Shown one piece after another: positions 34,238 through 44,717 of a stretch of 44,717 nucleotides of DNA; positions within the stretch are counted from its first letter, which is position 1; each line of letters begins with the position of its first letter. Made by a program: the position numbers and the translations under genes. Source of the DNA: Oscheius dolichura (Eukaryota; Nematoda; Chromadorea; Rhabditida; Rhabditidae); NCBI GenBank assembly GCA_932521035.1, contig CAKOAU010000004.1, positions 1 through 44,717 on the forward strand. The letters run 5' to 3'. The notes beneath the pieces are model-generated. The model was not told the DNA's origin, did not search any database, and saw only the letters and a list, made by a program, of their open reading frames with translations.

Positions 34238-36890
34238 CGAGGAATCTGACCGGCTTTTTAGGGCCGAGGAGTTTGACCGGCTTTTTAGGGCCGAGGAGTT
34301 TGACCGGCTTTTTAGGGCCGAGGAGTTTGACCGGCTTTTTAGGGCCGAGGAGTTTGACCGGCTTTTTAGGGCCGAGGAATCTGACCGGCTTTTTAGGGCC
34401 GAGGAATCTGACCGGCTTTTTAGGGCCGAGGAGTTTGACCGGCTTTTTAGGGCCGAGGAATCTGACCGGCTTTTTAGGGCCGAGGAATCTGACCGGCTTT
34501 TTAGGGCCGAGGAGTTTGACCGGCTTTTTAGGGCCGAGGAATCTGACCGGCTTTTTAGGGCCGAGGAGTTTGACCGGCTTTTTAGGGCCGAGGAGTTTGA
34601 CCGGCTTTTTAGGGCCGAGGAGTTTGACCGGCTTTTTAGGGCCGAGGAGTTTGACCGGCTTTTTAGGGCCGAGGAATCTGACCGGCTTTTTAGGGCCGAG
34701 GAGTTTGACCGGCTTTTTAGGGCCGAGGAGTTTGACCGGCTTTTTAGGGCCGAGGAGTTTGACCGGCTTTTTAGGGCCGAGGAGTTTGACCGGCTTTTTA
34801 GGGCCGAGGAGTTTGACCGGCTTTTTAGGGCCGAGGAATCTGACCGGCTTTTTAGGGCCGAGGAGTTTGACCGGCTTTTTAGGGCCGAGGAATCTGACCG
34901 GCTTTTTAGGGCCGAGGAGTTTGACCGGCTTTTTAGGGCCGAGGAATCTGACCGGCTTTTTAGGGCCGAGGAGTTTGACCGGCTTTTTAGGGCCGAGGAG
35001 TTTGACCGGCTTTTTAGGGCCGAGGAATCTGACCGGCTTTTTAGGGCCGAGGAGTTTGACCGGCTTTTTAGGGCCGAGGAGTTTGACCGGCTTTTTAGGG
35101 CCGAGGAGTTTGACCGGCTTTTTAGGGCCGAGGAGTTTGACCGGCTTTTTAGGGCCGAGGAGTTTGACCGGTTTTTAGGGCCGAGGAATCTGACCGGCTT
35201 TTTAGGGCCGAGGAGTTTGACCGGCTTTTTAGGGCCGAGGAATCTGACCGGCTTTTTAGGGCCGAGGAATCTGACCGGCTTTTTAGGGCCGAGGAGTTTG
35301 ACCGGCTTTTTAGGGCCGAGGAGTTTGACCGGCTTTTTAGGGCCGAGGAATCTGACCGGCTTTTTAGGGCCGAGGAGTTTGACCGGCTTTTTAGGGCCGA
35401 GGAGTTTGACCGGCTTTTTAGGGCCGAGGAGTTTGACCGGCTTTTTAGGGCCGAGGAGTTTGACCGGCTTTTTAGGGCCGAGGAGTTTGACCGGCTTTTT
35501 AGGGCCGAGGAATCTGACCGGCTTTTTAGGGCCGAGGAGTTTGACCGGCTTTTTAGGGCCGAGGAATCTGACCGGCTTTTTAGGGCCGAGGAGTTTGACC
35601 GGCTTTTTAGGGCCGAGGAGTTTGACCGGCTTTTTAGGGCCGAGGAATCTGACCGGCTTTTTAGGGCCGAGGAGTTTGACCGGCTTTTTAGGGCCGAGGA
35701 GTTTGATCGGCTTTTTAGGGCCGAGGAGTTTGACCGGCTTTTTAGGGCCGAGGAATCTGACCGGCTTTTTAGGGCCGAGGAGTTTGACCGGCTTTTTAGG
35801 GCCGAGGAGTTTGACCGGCTTTTTAGGGCCGAGGAATCTGACCGGCTTTTTAGGGCCGAGGAGTTTGACCGGCTTTTTAGGGCCGAGGAGTTTGACCGGC
35901 TTTTTAGGGCCGAGGAATCTGACCGGCTTTTTAGGGCCGAGGAGTTTGACCGGCTTTTTAGGGCCGAGGAGTTTGACCGGCTTTTTAGGGCCGAGGAGTT
36001 TGACCGGCTTTTTAGGGCCGAGGAGTTTGATCGGCTTTTTAGGGCCGAGGAGTTTGACCGGCTTTTTAGGGCCGAGGAGTTTGACCGGCTTTTTAGGGCC
36101 GAGGAGTTTGACCGGCTTTTTAGGGCCGAGGAGTTTGACCGGCTTTTTAGGGCCGAGGAGTTTGACCGGCTTTTTAGGGCCGAGGAGTTTGACCGGCTTT
36201 TTAGGGCCGAGGAGTTTGACCGGCTTTTTAGGGCCGAGGAGTTTGACCGGCTTTTTAGGGCCGAGGAATCTGACCGGCTTTTTAGGGCCGAGGAGTTTGA
36301 TCGGCTTTTTAGGGCCGAGGAGTTTGACCGGCTTTTTAGGGCCGAGGAATCTGACCGGCTTTTTAGGGCCGAGGAGTTTGACCGGCTTTTTAGGGCCGAG
36401 GAGTTTGATCGGCTTTTTAGGGCCGAGGAGTTTGACCGGCTTTTTAGGGCCGAGGAGTTTGACCGGCTTTTTAGGGCCGAGGAGTTTGACCGGCTTTTTA
36501 GGGCCGAGGAATCTGACCGGCTTTTTAGGGCCGAGGAGTTTGACCGGCTTTTTAGGGCCGAGGAGTTTGACCGGCTTTTTAGGGCCGAGGAGTTTGACCG
36601 GCTTTTTAGGGCCGAGGAGTTTGACCGGCTTTTTAGGGCCGAGGAGTTTGACCGGCTTTTTAGGGCCGAGGAGTTTGACCGGCTTTTTAGGGCCGAGGAG
36701 TTTGACCGGCTTTTTAGGGCCGAGGAATCTGACCGGCTTTTTAGGGCCGAGGAGTTTGACCGGCTTTTTAGGGCCGAGGAGTTTGACCGGCTTTTTAGGG
36801 CCGAGGAGTTTGACCGGCTTTTTAGGGCCGAGGAGTTTGACCGGCTTTTTAGGGCCGAGGAATCTGACCGGCTTTTTAGGGCCGAGGAGA
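34238..36890. repeat. Family 2 core: nearly pure two-state 27-bp array
   Basis: About 98 consecutive units that are almost all state A or B, with A in the majority. The exceptions I saw are one 26-bp unit at 35,172 and several TTTGATCGG units (35,706, 36,030, 36,300 and 36,408 region). No 39-bp units occur here. This is the most homogenised part of family 2. Confidence 0.85.
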
Positions 36891-39221
36891 CCCCCATAAA
36901 AGTGGACAGGCTTTTTAGTGCCGAGGAGTTTGACCGGCTTTTTAGGGCCGAGGAGTTTGACCGACTTTTTAGGGCCGAGGAGTTTGACCGGCTTTTTAGG
37001 GCCGAGGAGTTTGACCGGTTTTTAGGGCCGAGGAATCTGACCGGCTTTTTAGGGCCGAGGAGTTTGACCGGCTTTTTAGGGCCGAGGAATCTGACCGGCT
37101 TTTTAGGGCCGAGGAGTTTGACCGGCTTTTTAGGGCCGAGGAGTTTGACCGGCTTTTTAGGGCCGAGGAGTTTGACCGGCTTTTTAGGGCCGAGGAATCT
37201 GACCGGCTTTTTAGGGCCGAGGAGTTTGACCGGCTTTTTAGGGCCGAGGAGTTTGACCGGCTTTTTAGGGCCGAGGAATCTGACCGGCTTTTTAGGGCCG
37301 AGGAATCTGACCGGCTTTTTAGGGCCGAGGAGTTTGACCGGCTTTTTAGGGCCGAGGAGTTTGACCGGCTTTTTAGGGCCGAGGAGTTTGACCGGCTTTT
37401 TAGGGCCGAGGAGTTTGACCGGCTTTTTAGGGCCGAGTAGTTTGACCGGCTTTTTAGGGCCGAGGAATCTGACCGGCTTTTTAGGGCCGAGGAGTTTGAC
37501 CGGCTTTTTAGGGCCGAGGAATCTGACCGGCTTTTTAGGGCCGAGGAGTTTGACCGGCTTTTTAGGGCCGAGGAATCTGACCGGCTTTTTAGGGCCGAGG
37601 AGTTTGACCGGCTTTTTAGGGCCGAGGAGTTTGACCGGCTTTTTAGGGCCGAGGAGTTTGACCGGCTTTTTACGGCCGAGGAGTTTGACCGGCTTTTTAG
37701 GGCCGAGGAGTTTGACCGGTTTTTAGGGCCGAGGAATCTGACCGGCTTTTTAGGGCCGAGGAGTTTGACCGGCTTTTTAGGGCCGAGGAATCTGACCGGC
37801 TTTTTAGGGCCGAGGAGTTTGACCGGCTTTTTAGGGCCGAGGAATCTGACCGGCTTTTTAGGGCCGAGGAGTTTGACCGGCTTTTTAGGGCCGAGGAGTT
37901 TGACCGGCTTTTTAGGGCCGAGGAGTTTGATCGGCTTTTTAGGGCCGAGGAGTTTGACCGGCTTTTTAGGGCCGAGGAATCTGACCGGCTTTTTAGGGCC
38001 GAGGAGTTTGACCGGCTTTTTAGGGCCGAGGAGTTTGACCGGCTTTTTAGGGCCGAGGAGTTTGACCGGCTTTTTAGGGCCGAGGAGTTTGACCGGCTTT
38101 TTAGGGCCGAGGAGTTTGACCGGCTTTTTAGGGCCGAGGAGTTTGACCGGCTTTTTAGGGCCGAGGAGTTTGACCGGCTTTTTAGGGCCGAGGAGTTTGA
38201 CCGGCTTTTTAGGGCCGAGGAGTTTGACCGGCTTTTTAGGGCCGAGGAGTTTGACCGGCTTTTTAGGGCCGAGGAGTTTGACCGGCTTTTTAGGGCCGAG
38301 GAGTTTGACCGGCTTTTTAGGGCCGAGGAGTTTGACCGGCTTTTTAGGGCCGAGGAATCTGACCGGCTTTTTAGGGCCGAGGAGACCCCCATAAAAGTGG
38401 ACAGGCTTTTTAGTGCCGAGGAGTTTGACCGGCTTTTTAGGGCCGAGGAGTTTGACCGACTTTTTAGGGCCGAGGAGTTTGACCGGCTTTTTAGGGCCGA
38501 GGAGTTTGACCGGTTTTTAGGGCCGAGGAATCTGACCGGCTTTTTAGGGCCGAGGAGTTTGACCGGCTTTTTAGGGCCGAGGAATCTGACCGGCTTTTTA
38601 GGGCCGAGGAGTTTGACCGGCTTTTTAGGGCCGAGGAATCTGACCGGCTTTTTAGGGCCGAGGAGTTTGACCGGCTTTTTAGGGCCGAGGAGTTTGACCG
38701 GCTTTTTAGGGCCGAGGAGTTTGACCGGCTTTTTAGGGCCGAGGAATCTGACCGGCTTTTTAGGGCCGAGGAGTTTGACCGGCTTTTTAGGGCCGAGGAA
38801 TCTGACCGGCTTTTTAGGGCCGAGGAGTTTGACCGGCTTTTTAGGGCCGAGGAATCTGACCGGCTTTTTAGGGCCGAGGAGTTTGACCGGCTTTTTAGGG
38901 CCGAGGAATCTGACCGGCTTTTTAGGGCCGAGGAGTTTGACCGGCTTTTTAGGGCCGAGGAGTTTGACCGGCTTTTTAGGGCCGAGGAATCTGACCGGCT
39001 TTTTAGGGCCGAGGAGTTTGACCGGCTTTTTAGGGCCGAGGAATCTGACCGGCTTTTTAGGGCCGAGGAGTTTGACCGGCTTTTTAGGGCCGAGGAATCT
39101 GACCGGCTTTTTAGGGCCGAGGAGTTTGACCGGCTTTTTAGGGCCGAGGAGTTTGACCGGCTTTTTAGGGCCGAGGAGTTTGACCGGCTTTTTAGAGCCG
39201 AGGAGTTTGACCGGTTTTTAG
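36891..39221. repeat. 1,495-bp duplication within family 2
   Basis: The rare string CCATAAAAGTGGACAGG, followed by CTTTTTAGTGCC, occurs at 36,894 and 38,389. The 26-bp units at 37,019 and 37,720 recur at 38,514 and 39,215. All are 1,495 bp apart. The second copy is interrupted by the array end. Between paired 26-bp units both copies contain exactly 26 units, yet the A/B order differs at many positions. Private variants are GAGTAG (37,438) and TTACGG (37,671) in the first copy, and TTAGAGCC (39,193) in the second. Confidence 0.85.
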
Positions 39222-39411
39222 GGCCGAGGAATCTGACCGGCTTTTTAGGGCCGAGGAGTTTGACCGGCTTTTTAGGGCCGAGGAGTTTGACCGGCTTTTT
39301 AGGGCCGAGGAGTTTGACCGGTTTTTAGGGCCGAGGAATCTGACCGGTTTTTTAGGGCCGAGGAGTTTGACCGGTTTTTAGGGCCGAGGAATCTGACCGG
39401 CTTTTTAGGGC
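39215..39411. repeat. Terminal stretch of family 2 enriched in 26-bp units
   Basis: Within the last ~200 bp there are 26-bp units at 39,215, 39,322 and 39,375, plus one 27-bp unit with GGTTTTTTAGGG near 39,347. Elsewhere such units are roughly 0.7–2 kb apart. The last unit stops after CTTTTTAGGGC. Confidence 0.8.
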
Positions 39412-39414
39412 AGA
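39411..39414. other. Junction between satellite families 2 and 3
   Basis: Family 2 ends CTTTTTAGGGC at 39,411 and family 3 begins ATGGTGGATTTC at 39,414, with AG between. Family 3 units normally join as CAAATGG, so AGATGG differs at one base and the two bases may belong to either side. No unique spacer or mobile-element end is present. Confidence 0.88.
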
Positions 39415-39666
39415 TGGTGGATTTCAACTCGAACAAATGGTGGATTTCAACTCGAACAAATGGTGGATTTCAACTCGAACAAATGGTGGATTTCAACTCG
39501 AACAAATGGTGGATTTCAACTCGAACAAATGGTGGATTTCAACTCGAACAAATGGTGGATTTCAACTCGAACAAATGGTGGATTTCAACTCGAACAAATG
39601 GTGGATTTCAACTCGAACAAATGGTGGATTTCAACTCGAACAAATGGTGGATTTCAACTAGAACAA
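39414..39666. repeat. Run of eleven uninterrupted 23-bp units at the array edge
   Basis: Eleven 23-bp units follow the junction with no 20-bp unit. The eleventh carries AACTAGAAC instead of AACTCGAAC. Mixed 23/20 order starts at 39,667. A similarly long pure run occurs around 43,709–43,960. Confidence 0.88.
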
Positions 39667-40456
39667 ATGGTGGTAAACTCGAAAAAATGGTGGATTTCAA
39701 CTCGAACAAATTGTGGTAAACTCGAAAAAATGGTGGATTTCAACTCGAACAAATGGTGGTAAACTCGAAAAAATGGTGGATTTCAACTCGAACAAATGGT
39801 GGATTTCAACTCGAACAAATGGTGGATTTCAACTCGAACAAATGGTGGTAAACTCGAAAAAATGGTGGATTTCAACTCGAACAAATGGTGGTAAACTCGA
39901 AAAAATGGTGGATTTCAACTCGAACAAATGGTGGTAAACTCGAAAAAATGGTGGATTTCAACTCGAACAAATGGTGGATTTCAACTCGAACAAATGGTGG
40001 TAAACTCGAAAAAATGGTGGATTTCAACTCGAACAAATGGTGGTAAACTCGAAAAAATGGTGGATTTCAACTCGAACAAATGGTGGATTTCAACTCGAAC
40101 AAATGGTGGTAAACTCGAAAAAATGGTGGATTTCAACTCGAACAAATGGTGGTAAACTCGAAAAAATGGTGGATTTCAACTCGAACAAATGGTGGTAAAC
40201 TCGAACAAATGGTGGATTTCAACTCGAACAAATGGTGGATTTCAACTCGAACAAATGGTGGATTTCAACTCGAACAAATGGTGGATTTCAACTCGAACAA
40301 ATGGTGGATTTCAACTCGAACAAATGGTGGATTTCAACTCGAACAAATGGTGGATTTCAACTCGAACAAATGGTGGATTTCAACTCGAACAAATGGTGGT
40401 AAACTCGAACAAATGGTGGATTTCAACTCGAACAAATGGTGGATTTCAACTCGAAC

Positions 40457-40499
40457 AAATGGTGGATTTCAACTAGAACAAATCGTGGTAAACTCGAAA
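40457..40499. repeat. Marked 43-bp composite of family 3: AACTAGAAC unit followed by 20-bp unit
   Basis: Units with CTAG in place of CTCG occur at 39658, 40473, 41018, 41804, 42022, 42111, 42659, 42991 and 44240. In all nine cases the next unit is a 20-bp one. At 40484, 41029 and 42033 that next unit also carries AAATCGTGG instead of AAATGGTGG. The pairing suggests these nine are copies of one founding 43-bp composite. Confidence 0.82.
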
Positions 40500-43400
40500 A
40501 AATGGTGGATTTCAACTCGAACAAATGGTGGATTTCAACTCGAACAAATGGTGGATTTCAACTCGAACAAATGGTGGTAAACTCGAAAAAATGGTGGATT
40601 TCAACTCGAACAAATGGTGGTAAACTCGAAAAAATGGTGGATTTCAACTCGAACAAATGGTGGTAAACTCGAAAAAATGGTGGATTTCAACTCGAACAAA
40701 TGGTGGATTTCAACTCGAACAAATGGTGGTAAACTCGAAAAAATGGTGGATTTCAACTCGAACAAATGGTGGTAAACTCGAAAAAATGGTGGATTTCAAC
40801 TCGAACAAATGGTGGATTTCAACTCGAACAAATGGTGGTAAACTCGAAAAAATGGTGGATTTCAACTCGAACAAATGGTGGTAAACTCGAACAAATGGTG
40901 GTAAACTCGAACAAATGGTGGATTTCAACTCGAACAAATGGTGGTAAACTCGAACAAATGGTGGATTTCAACTCGAACAAATGGTGGATTTCAACTCGAA
41001 CAAATGGTGGATTTCAACTAGAACAAATCGTGGTAAACTCGAAAAAATGGTGGATTTCAACTCGAACAAATGGTGGTAAACTCGAAAAAATGGTGGATTT
41101 CAACTCGAACAAATGGTGGTAAACTCGAAAAAATGGTGGATTTCAACTCGAACAAATGGTGGATTTCAACTCGAACAAATGGTGGATTTCAACTCGAACA
41201 AATGGTGGTAAACTCGAAAAAATGGTGGATTTCAACTCGAACAAATTGTGGTAAACTCGAAAAAATGGTGGATTTCAACTCGAACAAATGGTGGTAAACT
41301 CGAAAAAATGGTGGATTTCAACTCGAACAAATGGTGGATTTCAACTCGAACAAATGGTGGATTTCAACTCGAACAAATGGTGGTAAACTCGAAAAAATGG
41401 TGGATTTCAACTCGAACAAATGGTGGTAAACTCGAAAAAATGGTGGATTTCAACTCGAACAAATGGTGGTAAACTCGAAAAAATGGTGGATTTCAACTCG
41501 AACAAATGGTGGTAAACTCGAAAAAATGGTGGATTTCAACTCGAACAAATGGTGGATTTCAACTCGAACAAATGGTGGTAAACTCGAAAAAATGGTGGAT
41601 TTCAACTCGAACAAATGGTGGATTTCAACTCGAACAAATGGTGGTAAACTCGAAAAAATGGTGGATTTCAACTCGAACAAATGGTGGTAAACTCGAAAAA
41701 ATGGTGGATTTCAACTCGAACAAATGGTGGTAAACTCGAACAAATGGTGGATTTCAACTCGAACAAATGGTGGATTTCAACTCGAACAAATGGTGGATTT
41801 CAACTAGAACAAATGGTGGTAAACTCGAAAAAATGGTGGATTTCAACTCGAACAAATGGTGGATTTCAACTCGAACAAATGGTGGTAAACTCGAACAAAT
41901 GGTGGTAAACTCGAACAAATGGTGGATTTCAACTCGAACAAATGGTGGTAAACTCGAACAAATGGTGGATTTCAACTCGAACAAATGGTGGATTTCAACT
42001 CGAACAAATGGTGGATTTCAACTAGAACAAATCGTGGTAAACTCGAAAAAATGGTGGATTTCAACTCGAACAAATGGTGGATTTCAACTCGAACAAATGG
42101 TGGATTTCAACTAGAACAAATGGTGGTAAACTCGAACAAATGGTGGATTTCAACTCGAACAAATGGTGGTAAACTCGAACAAATGGTGGTAAACTCGAAA
42201 AAATGGTGGATTTCAACTCGAACAAATGGTGGATTTCAACTCGAACAAATGGTGGATTTCAACTCGAACAAATGGTGGATTTCAACTCGAACAAATGGTG
42301 GATTTCAACTCGAACAAATGGTGGTAAACTCGAACAAATGGTGGATTTCAACTCGAACAAATGGTGGTAAACTCGAACAAATGGTGGATTTCAACTCGAA
42401 CAAATGGTGGATTTCAACTCGAACAAATGGTGGTAAACTCGAACAAATGGTGGTAAACTCGAACAAATGGTGGATTTCAACTCGAACAAATGGTGGATTT
42501 CAACTCGAACAAATGGTGGATTTCAACTCGAACAAATGGTGGATTTCAACTCGAACAAATGGTGGATTTCAACTCGAACAAATGGTGGTAAACTCGAACA
42601 AATGGTGGTAAACTCGAACAAATGGTGGATTTCAACTCGAACAAATGGTGGATTTCAACTAGAACAAATGGTGGTAAACTCGAACAAATGGTGGATTTCA
42701 ACTCGAACAAATGGTGGATTTCAACTCGAACAAATGGTGGATTTCAACTCGAACAAATGGTGGTAAACTCGAAAAAATGGTGGATTTCAACTCGAACAAA
42801 TGGTGGTAAACTCGAAAAAATGGTGGATTTCAACTCGAACAAATGGTGGATTTCAACTCGAACAAATGGTGGATTTCAACTCGAACAAATGGTGGATTTC
42901 AACTCGAACAAATGGTGGTAAACTCGAACAAATGGTGGATTTCAACTCGAACAAATGGTGGATTTCAACTCGAACAAATGGTGATTTCAACTAGAACAAA
43001 TGGTGGTAAACTCGAAAAAATGGTGGATTTCAACTCGAACAAATGGTGGATTTCAACTCGAACAAATGGTGGATTTCAACTCGAACAAATGGTGGATTTC
43101 AACTCGAACAAATGGTGGTAAACTCGAACAAATGGTGGATTTCAACTCGAACAAATGGTGGATTTCAACTCGAACAAATGGTGGATTTCAACTCGAACAA
43201 ATGGTGGTAAACTCGAACAAATGGTGGATTTCAACTCGAACAAATGGTGGATTTCAACTCGAACAAATGGTGGATTTCAACTCGAACAAATGGTGGATTT
43301 CAACTCGAACAAATGGTGGATTTCAACTCGAACAAATGGTGGATTTCAACTCGAACAAATGGTGGATTTCAACTCGAACAAATGGTGGATTTCAACTCGA

Positions 43401-44717
43401 ACAAATGGTGGTAAACTCGAACAAATGGTGGATTTCAACTCGAACAAATGGTGGTAAACTCGAACAAATGGTGGATTTCAACTCGAACAAATGGTGGATT
43501 TCAACTCGAACAAATGGTGGATTTCAACTCGAACAAATGGTGGATTTCAACTCGAACAAATGGTGGATTTCAACTCGAACAAATGGTGGTAAACTCGAAC
43601 AAATGGTGGATTTCAACTCGAACAAATGGTGGTAAACTCGAAAAAATGGTGGATTTCAACTCGAACAAATGGTGGTAAACTCGAACAAATGGTGGTAAAC
43701 TCGAAAAAATGGTGGATTTCAACTCGAACAAATGGTGGATTTCAACTCGAACAAATGGTGGATTTCAACTCGAACAAATGGTGGATTTCAACTCGAACAA
43801 ATGGTGGATTTCAACTCGAACAAATGGTGGATTTCAACTCGAACAAATGGTGGATTTCAACTCGAACAAATGGTGGATTTCAACTCGAACAAATGGTGGA
43901 TTTCAACTCGAACAAATGGTGGATTTCAACTCGAACAAATGGTGGATTTCAACTCGAACAAATGGTGGTAAACTCGAACAAATGGTGGATTTCAACTCGA
44001 ACAAATGGTGGTAAACTCGAACAAATGGTGGATTTCAACTCGAACAAATGGTGGTAAACTCGAAAAAATGGTGGATTTCAACTCGAACAAATGGTGGATT
44101 TCAACTCGAACAAATGGTGGATTTCAACTCGAACAAATGGTGGATTTCAACTCGAACAAATGGTGGTAAACTCGAACAAATGGTGGATTTCAACTCGAAC
44201 AAATGGTGGATTTCAACTCGAACAAATGGTGGATTTCAACTAGAACAAATGGTGGTAAACTCGAAAAAATGGTGGATTTCAACTCGAACAAATGGTGGAT
44301 TTCAACTCGAACAAATGGTGGATTTCAACTCGAACAAATGGTGGATTTCAACTCGAACAAATGGTGGTAAACTCGAACAAATGGTGGATTTCAACTCGAA
44401 CAAATGGTGGATTTCAACTCGAACAAATGGTGGATTTCAACTCGAACAAATGGTGGTAAACTCGAACAAATGGTGGATTTCAACTCGAACAAATGGTGGA
44501 TTTCAACTCGAACAAATGGTGGATTTCAACTCGAACAAATGGTGGATTTCAACTCGAACAAATGGTGGATTTCAACTCGAACAAATGGTGGATTTCAACT
44601 CGAACAAATGGTGGATTTCAACTCGAACAAATGGTGGATTTCAACTCGAACAAATGGTGGTAAACTCGAACAAATGGTGGATTTCAACTCGAACAAATGG
44701 TGGTAAACTCGAACAAA

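Larger units (their letters stand above)
30198..39411. repeat. Satellite family 2: 27-bp tandem array (about 340 units)
   Basis: Units consist of CTTTTTAGGGCCGAGG followed by AGTTTGACCGG (state A) or AATCTGACCGG (state B). Minor forms are 39-bp units with a 12-bp gain, 26-bp units lacking one base at the start, CTTTTTACGG and CCTTTTACGG starts, and units with TTTGTCTGG, TTTGACTGG or GACCGAC. Each common unit has GGCC and CCGG sites and the string TTTTAGGG. Both 27 and 39 are divisible by three and few unit frames contain a stop, so open frames of up to 683 codons (33,127–35,178) run on both strands, encoding peptides such as RLFRAEEFD, GFLGPRSLT or SSALKSRSN. I treat these as non-coding. Confidence 0.96.
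39414..44717. repeat. Satellite family 3: 23/20-bp tandem array
   Basis: Two unit lengths alternate irregularly to the window end. The 23-bp unit is ATGGTGGATTTCAAC followed by TCGAACAA. The 20-bp unit is ATGGTGGTAAAC followed by TCGAAAAA or TCGAACAA. The short unit can be derived from the long one by a 3-bp loss and one C>A change. TCGAAAAA short units prevail from 39,667 to about 41,700 and TCGAACAA short units from there on, with mixing. Common orders are 23+20 (43 bp) and 23+23+20 (66 bp). One 22-bp unit (GGTGATTTC) lies at 42,978–42,999. Open frames of up to 211 codons (43,000–43,635) arise from the repeat and are not genes. Confidence 0.96.

Noticed and set aside
33127..36899. Open frames of 560–683 codons on both strands in the 27-bp array, encoding 9-residue repeats such as RLFRAEEFD, GFLGPRSLT and SSALKSRSN
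   Set aside because: They follow from unit lengths divisible by three and few stops in the unit. Several frames are open at once, 26-bp units switch frames mid-protein, A/B differences change residues in every frame, and no gene signals flank them.
30180..39430. Mobile-element ends at the two inter-satellite junctions
   Set aside because: Neither junction has unique sequence, terminal inverted repeats, poly-A or target-site duplication, only zero to two ambiguous bases.
39414..44706. Open frames of 64–211 codons in the 23/20-bp array
   Set aside because: A 43-bp or 66-bp repeat gives recurrent WWISTRTNGG-like peptides in several frames, and single-unit changes break or shift them. No coding evidence.
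30198..44717. CRISPR array
   Set aside because: The 20–39-bp units join directly with no variable spacers, there are no cas genes, and the context is eukaryotic satellite.

Overview
This window is satellite DNA from end to end. I find no protein-coding gene, RNA gene, transposon, CRISPR array or unique spacer that I can support. Three unrelated tandem-repeat families, each in a single orientation, abut directly. They are a 191-bp satellite with an embedded 343-bp long form (1–30,197), a 27-bp minisatellite (30,198–39,411) and a 23/20-bp minisatellite (39,414–44,717). The first and third arrays run off the window ends. Tens of kilobases of near-identical satellite with nested higher-order duplications point to a nuclear eukaryotic chromosome, such as pericentromeric, subtelomeric or other heterochromatin. 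I do not recognise any of the three families and cannot name a lineage. The 27-bp unit contains TTTTAGGG, which resembles plant and green-alga telomere repeats, but that is too weak to place the organism.

Family 1 (1–30,197). The basic monomer is 191 bp. In the left 26.5 kb some monomers are 343 bp long because 15 bp between GGCTTA and the following TATAATAG is replaced by 167 bp of different sequence. There are 34 complete copies of that segment and one cut short. The distance between long forms is always 534 + 191n (n = 0 to 4). Private mutations reveal larger duplications: a 1,259-bp unit in two full copies and part of a third, a 5,075-bp tandem duplication (3,639–13,788) and a 6,603-bp displaced copy. 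At 26,510 a 96-bp deletion cuts through the last long form. From there to 30,197 the array is pure 191-bp monomer with its own 382/764-bp duplications.

Family 2 (30,198–39,411). About 340 units of 27 bp exist in two main states that differ by two linked bases, mixed with 39-bp and 26-bp length variants. The left part is a ~2-kb tandem duplication, the middle is almost pure two-state array, and the right is a 1,495-bp duplication. Because 27 and 39 are multiples of three, long open frames appear on both strands. They are a by-product of periodicity.

Family 3 (39,414–44,717). Units of 23 bp and 20 bp alternate in irregular order. A run of eleven pure 23-bp units lies next to the junction with family 2.

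The best candidates for something undescribed are the 167-bp segment of the long form (a perfect 9-bp inverted repeat on its left edge, three nested inverted repeats, and RNA polymerase III-like boxes), the two-state code of the 27-bp array, and the knife-edge junctions between the three satellites.
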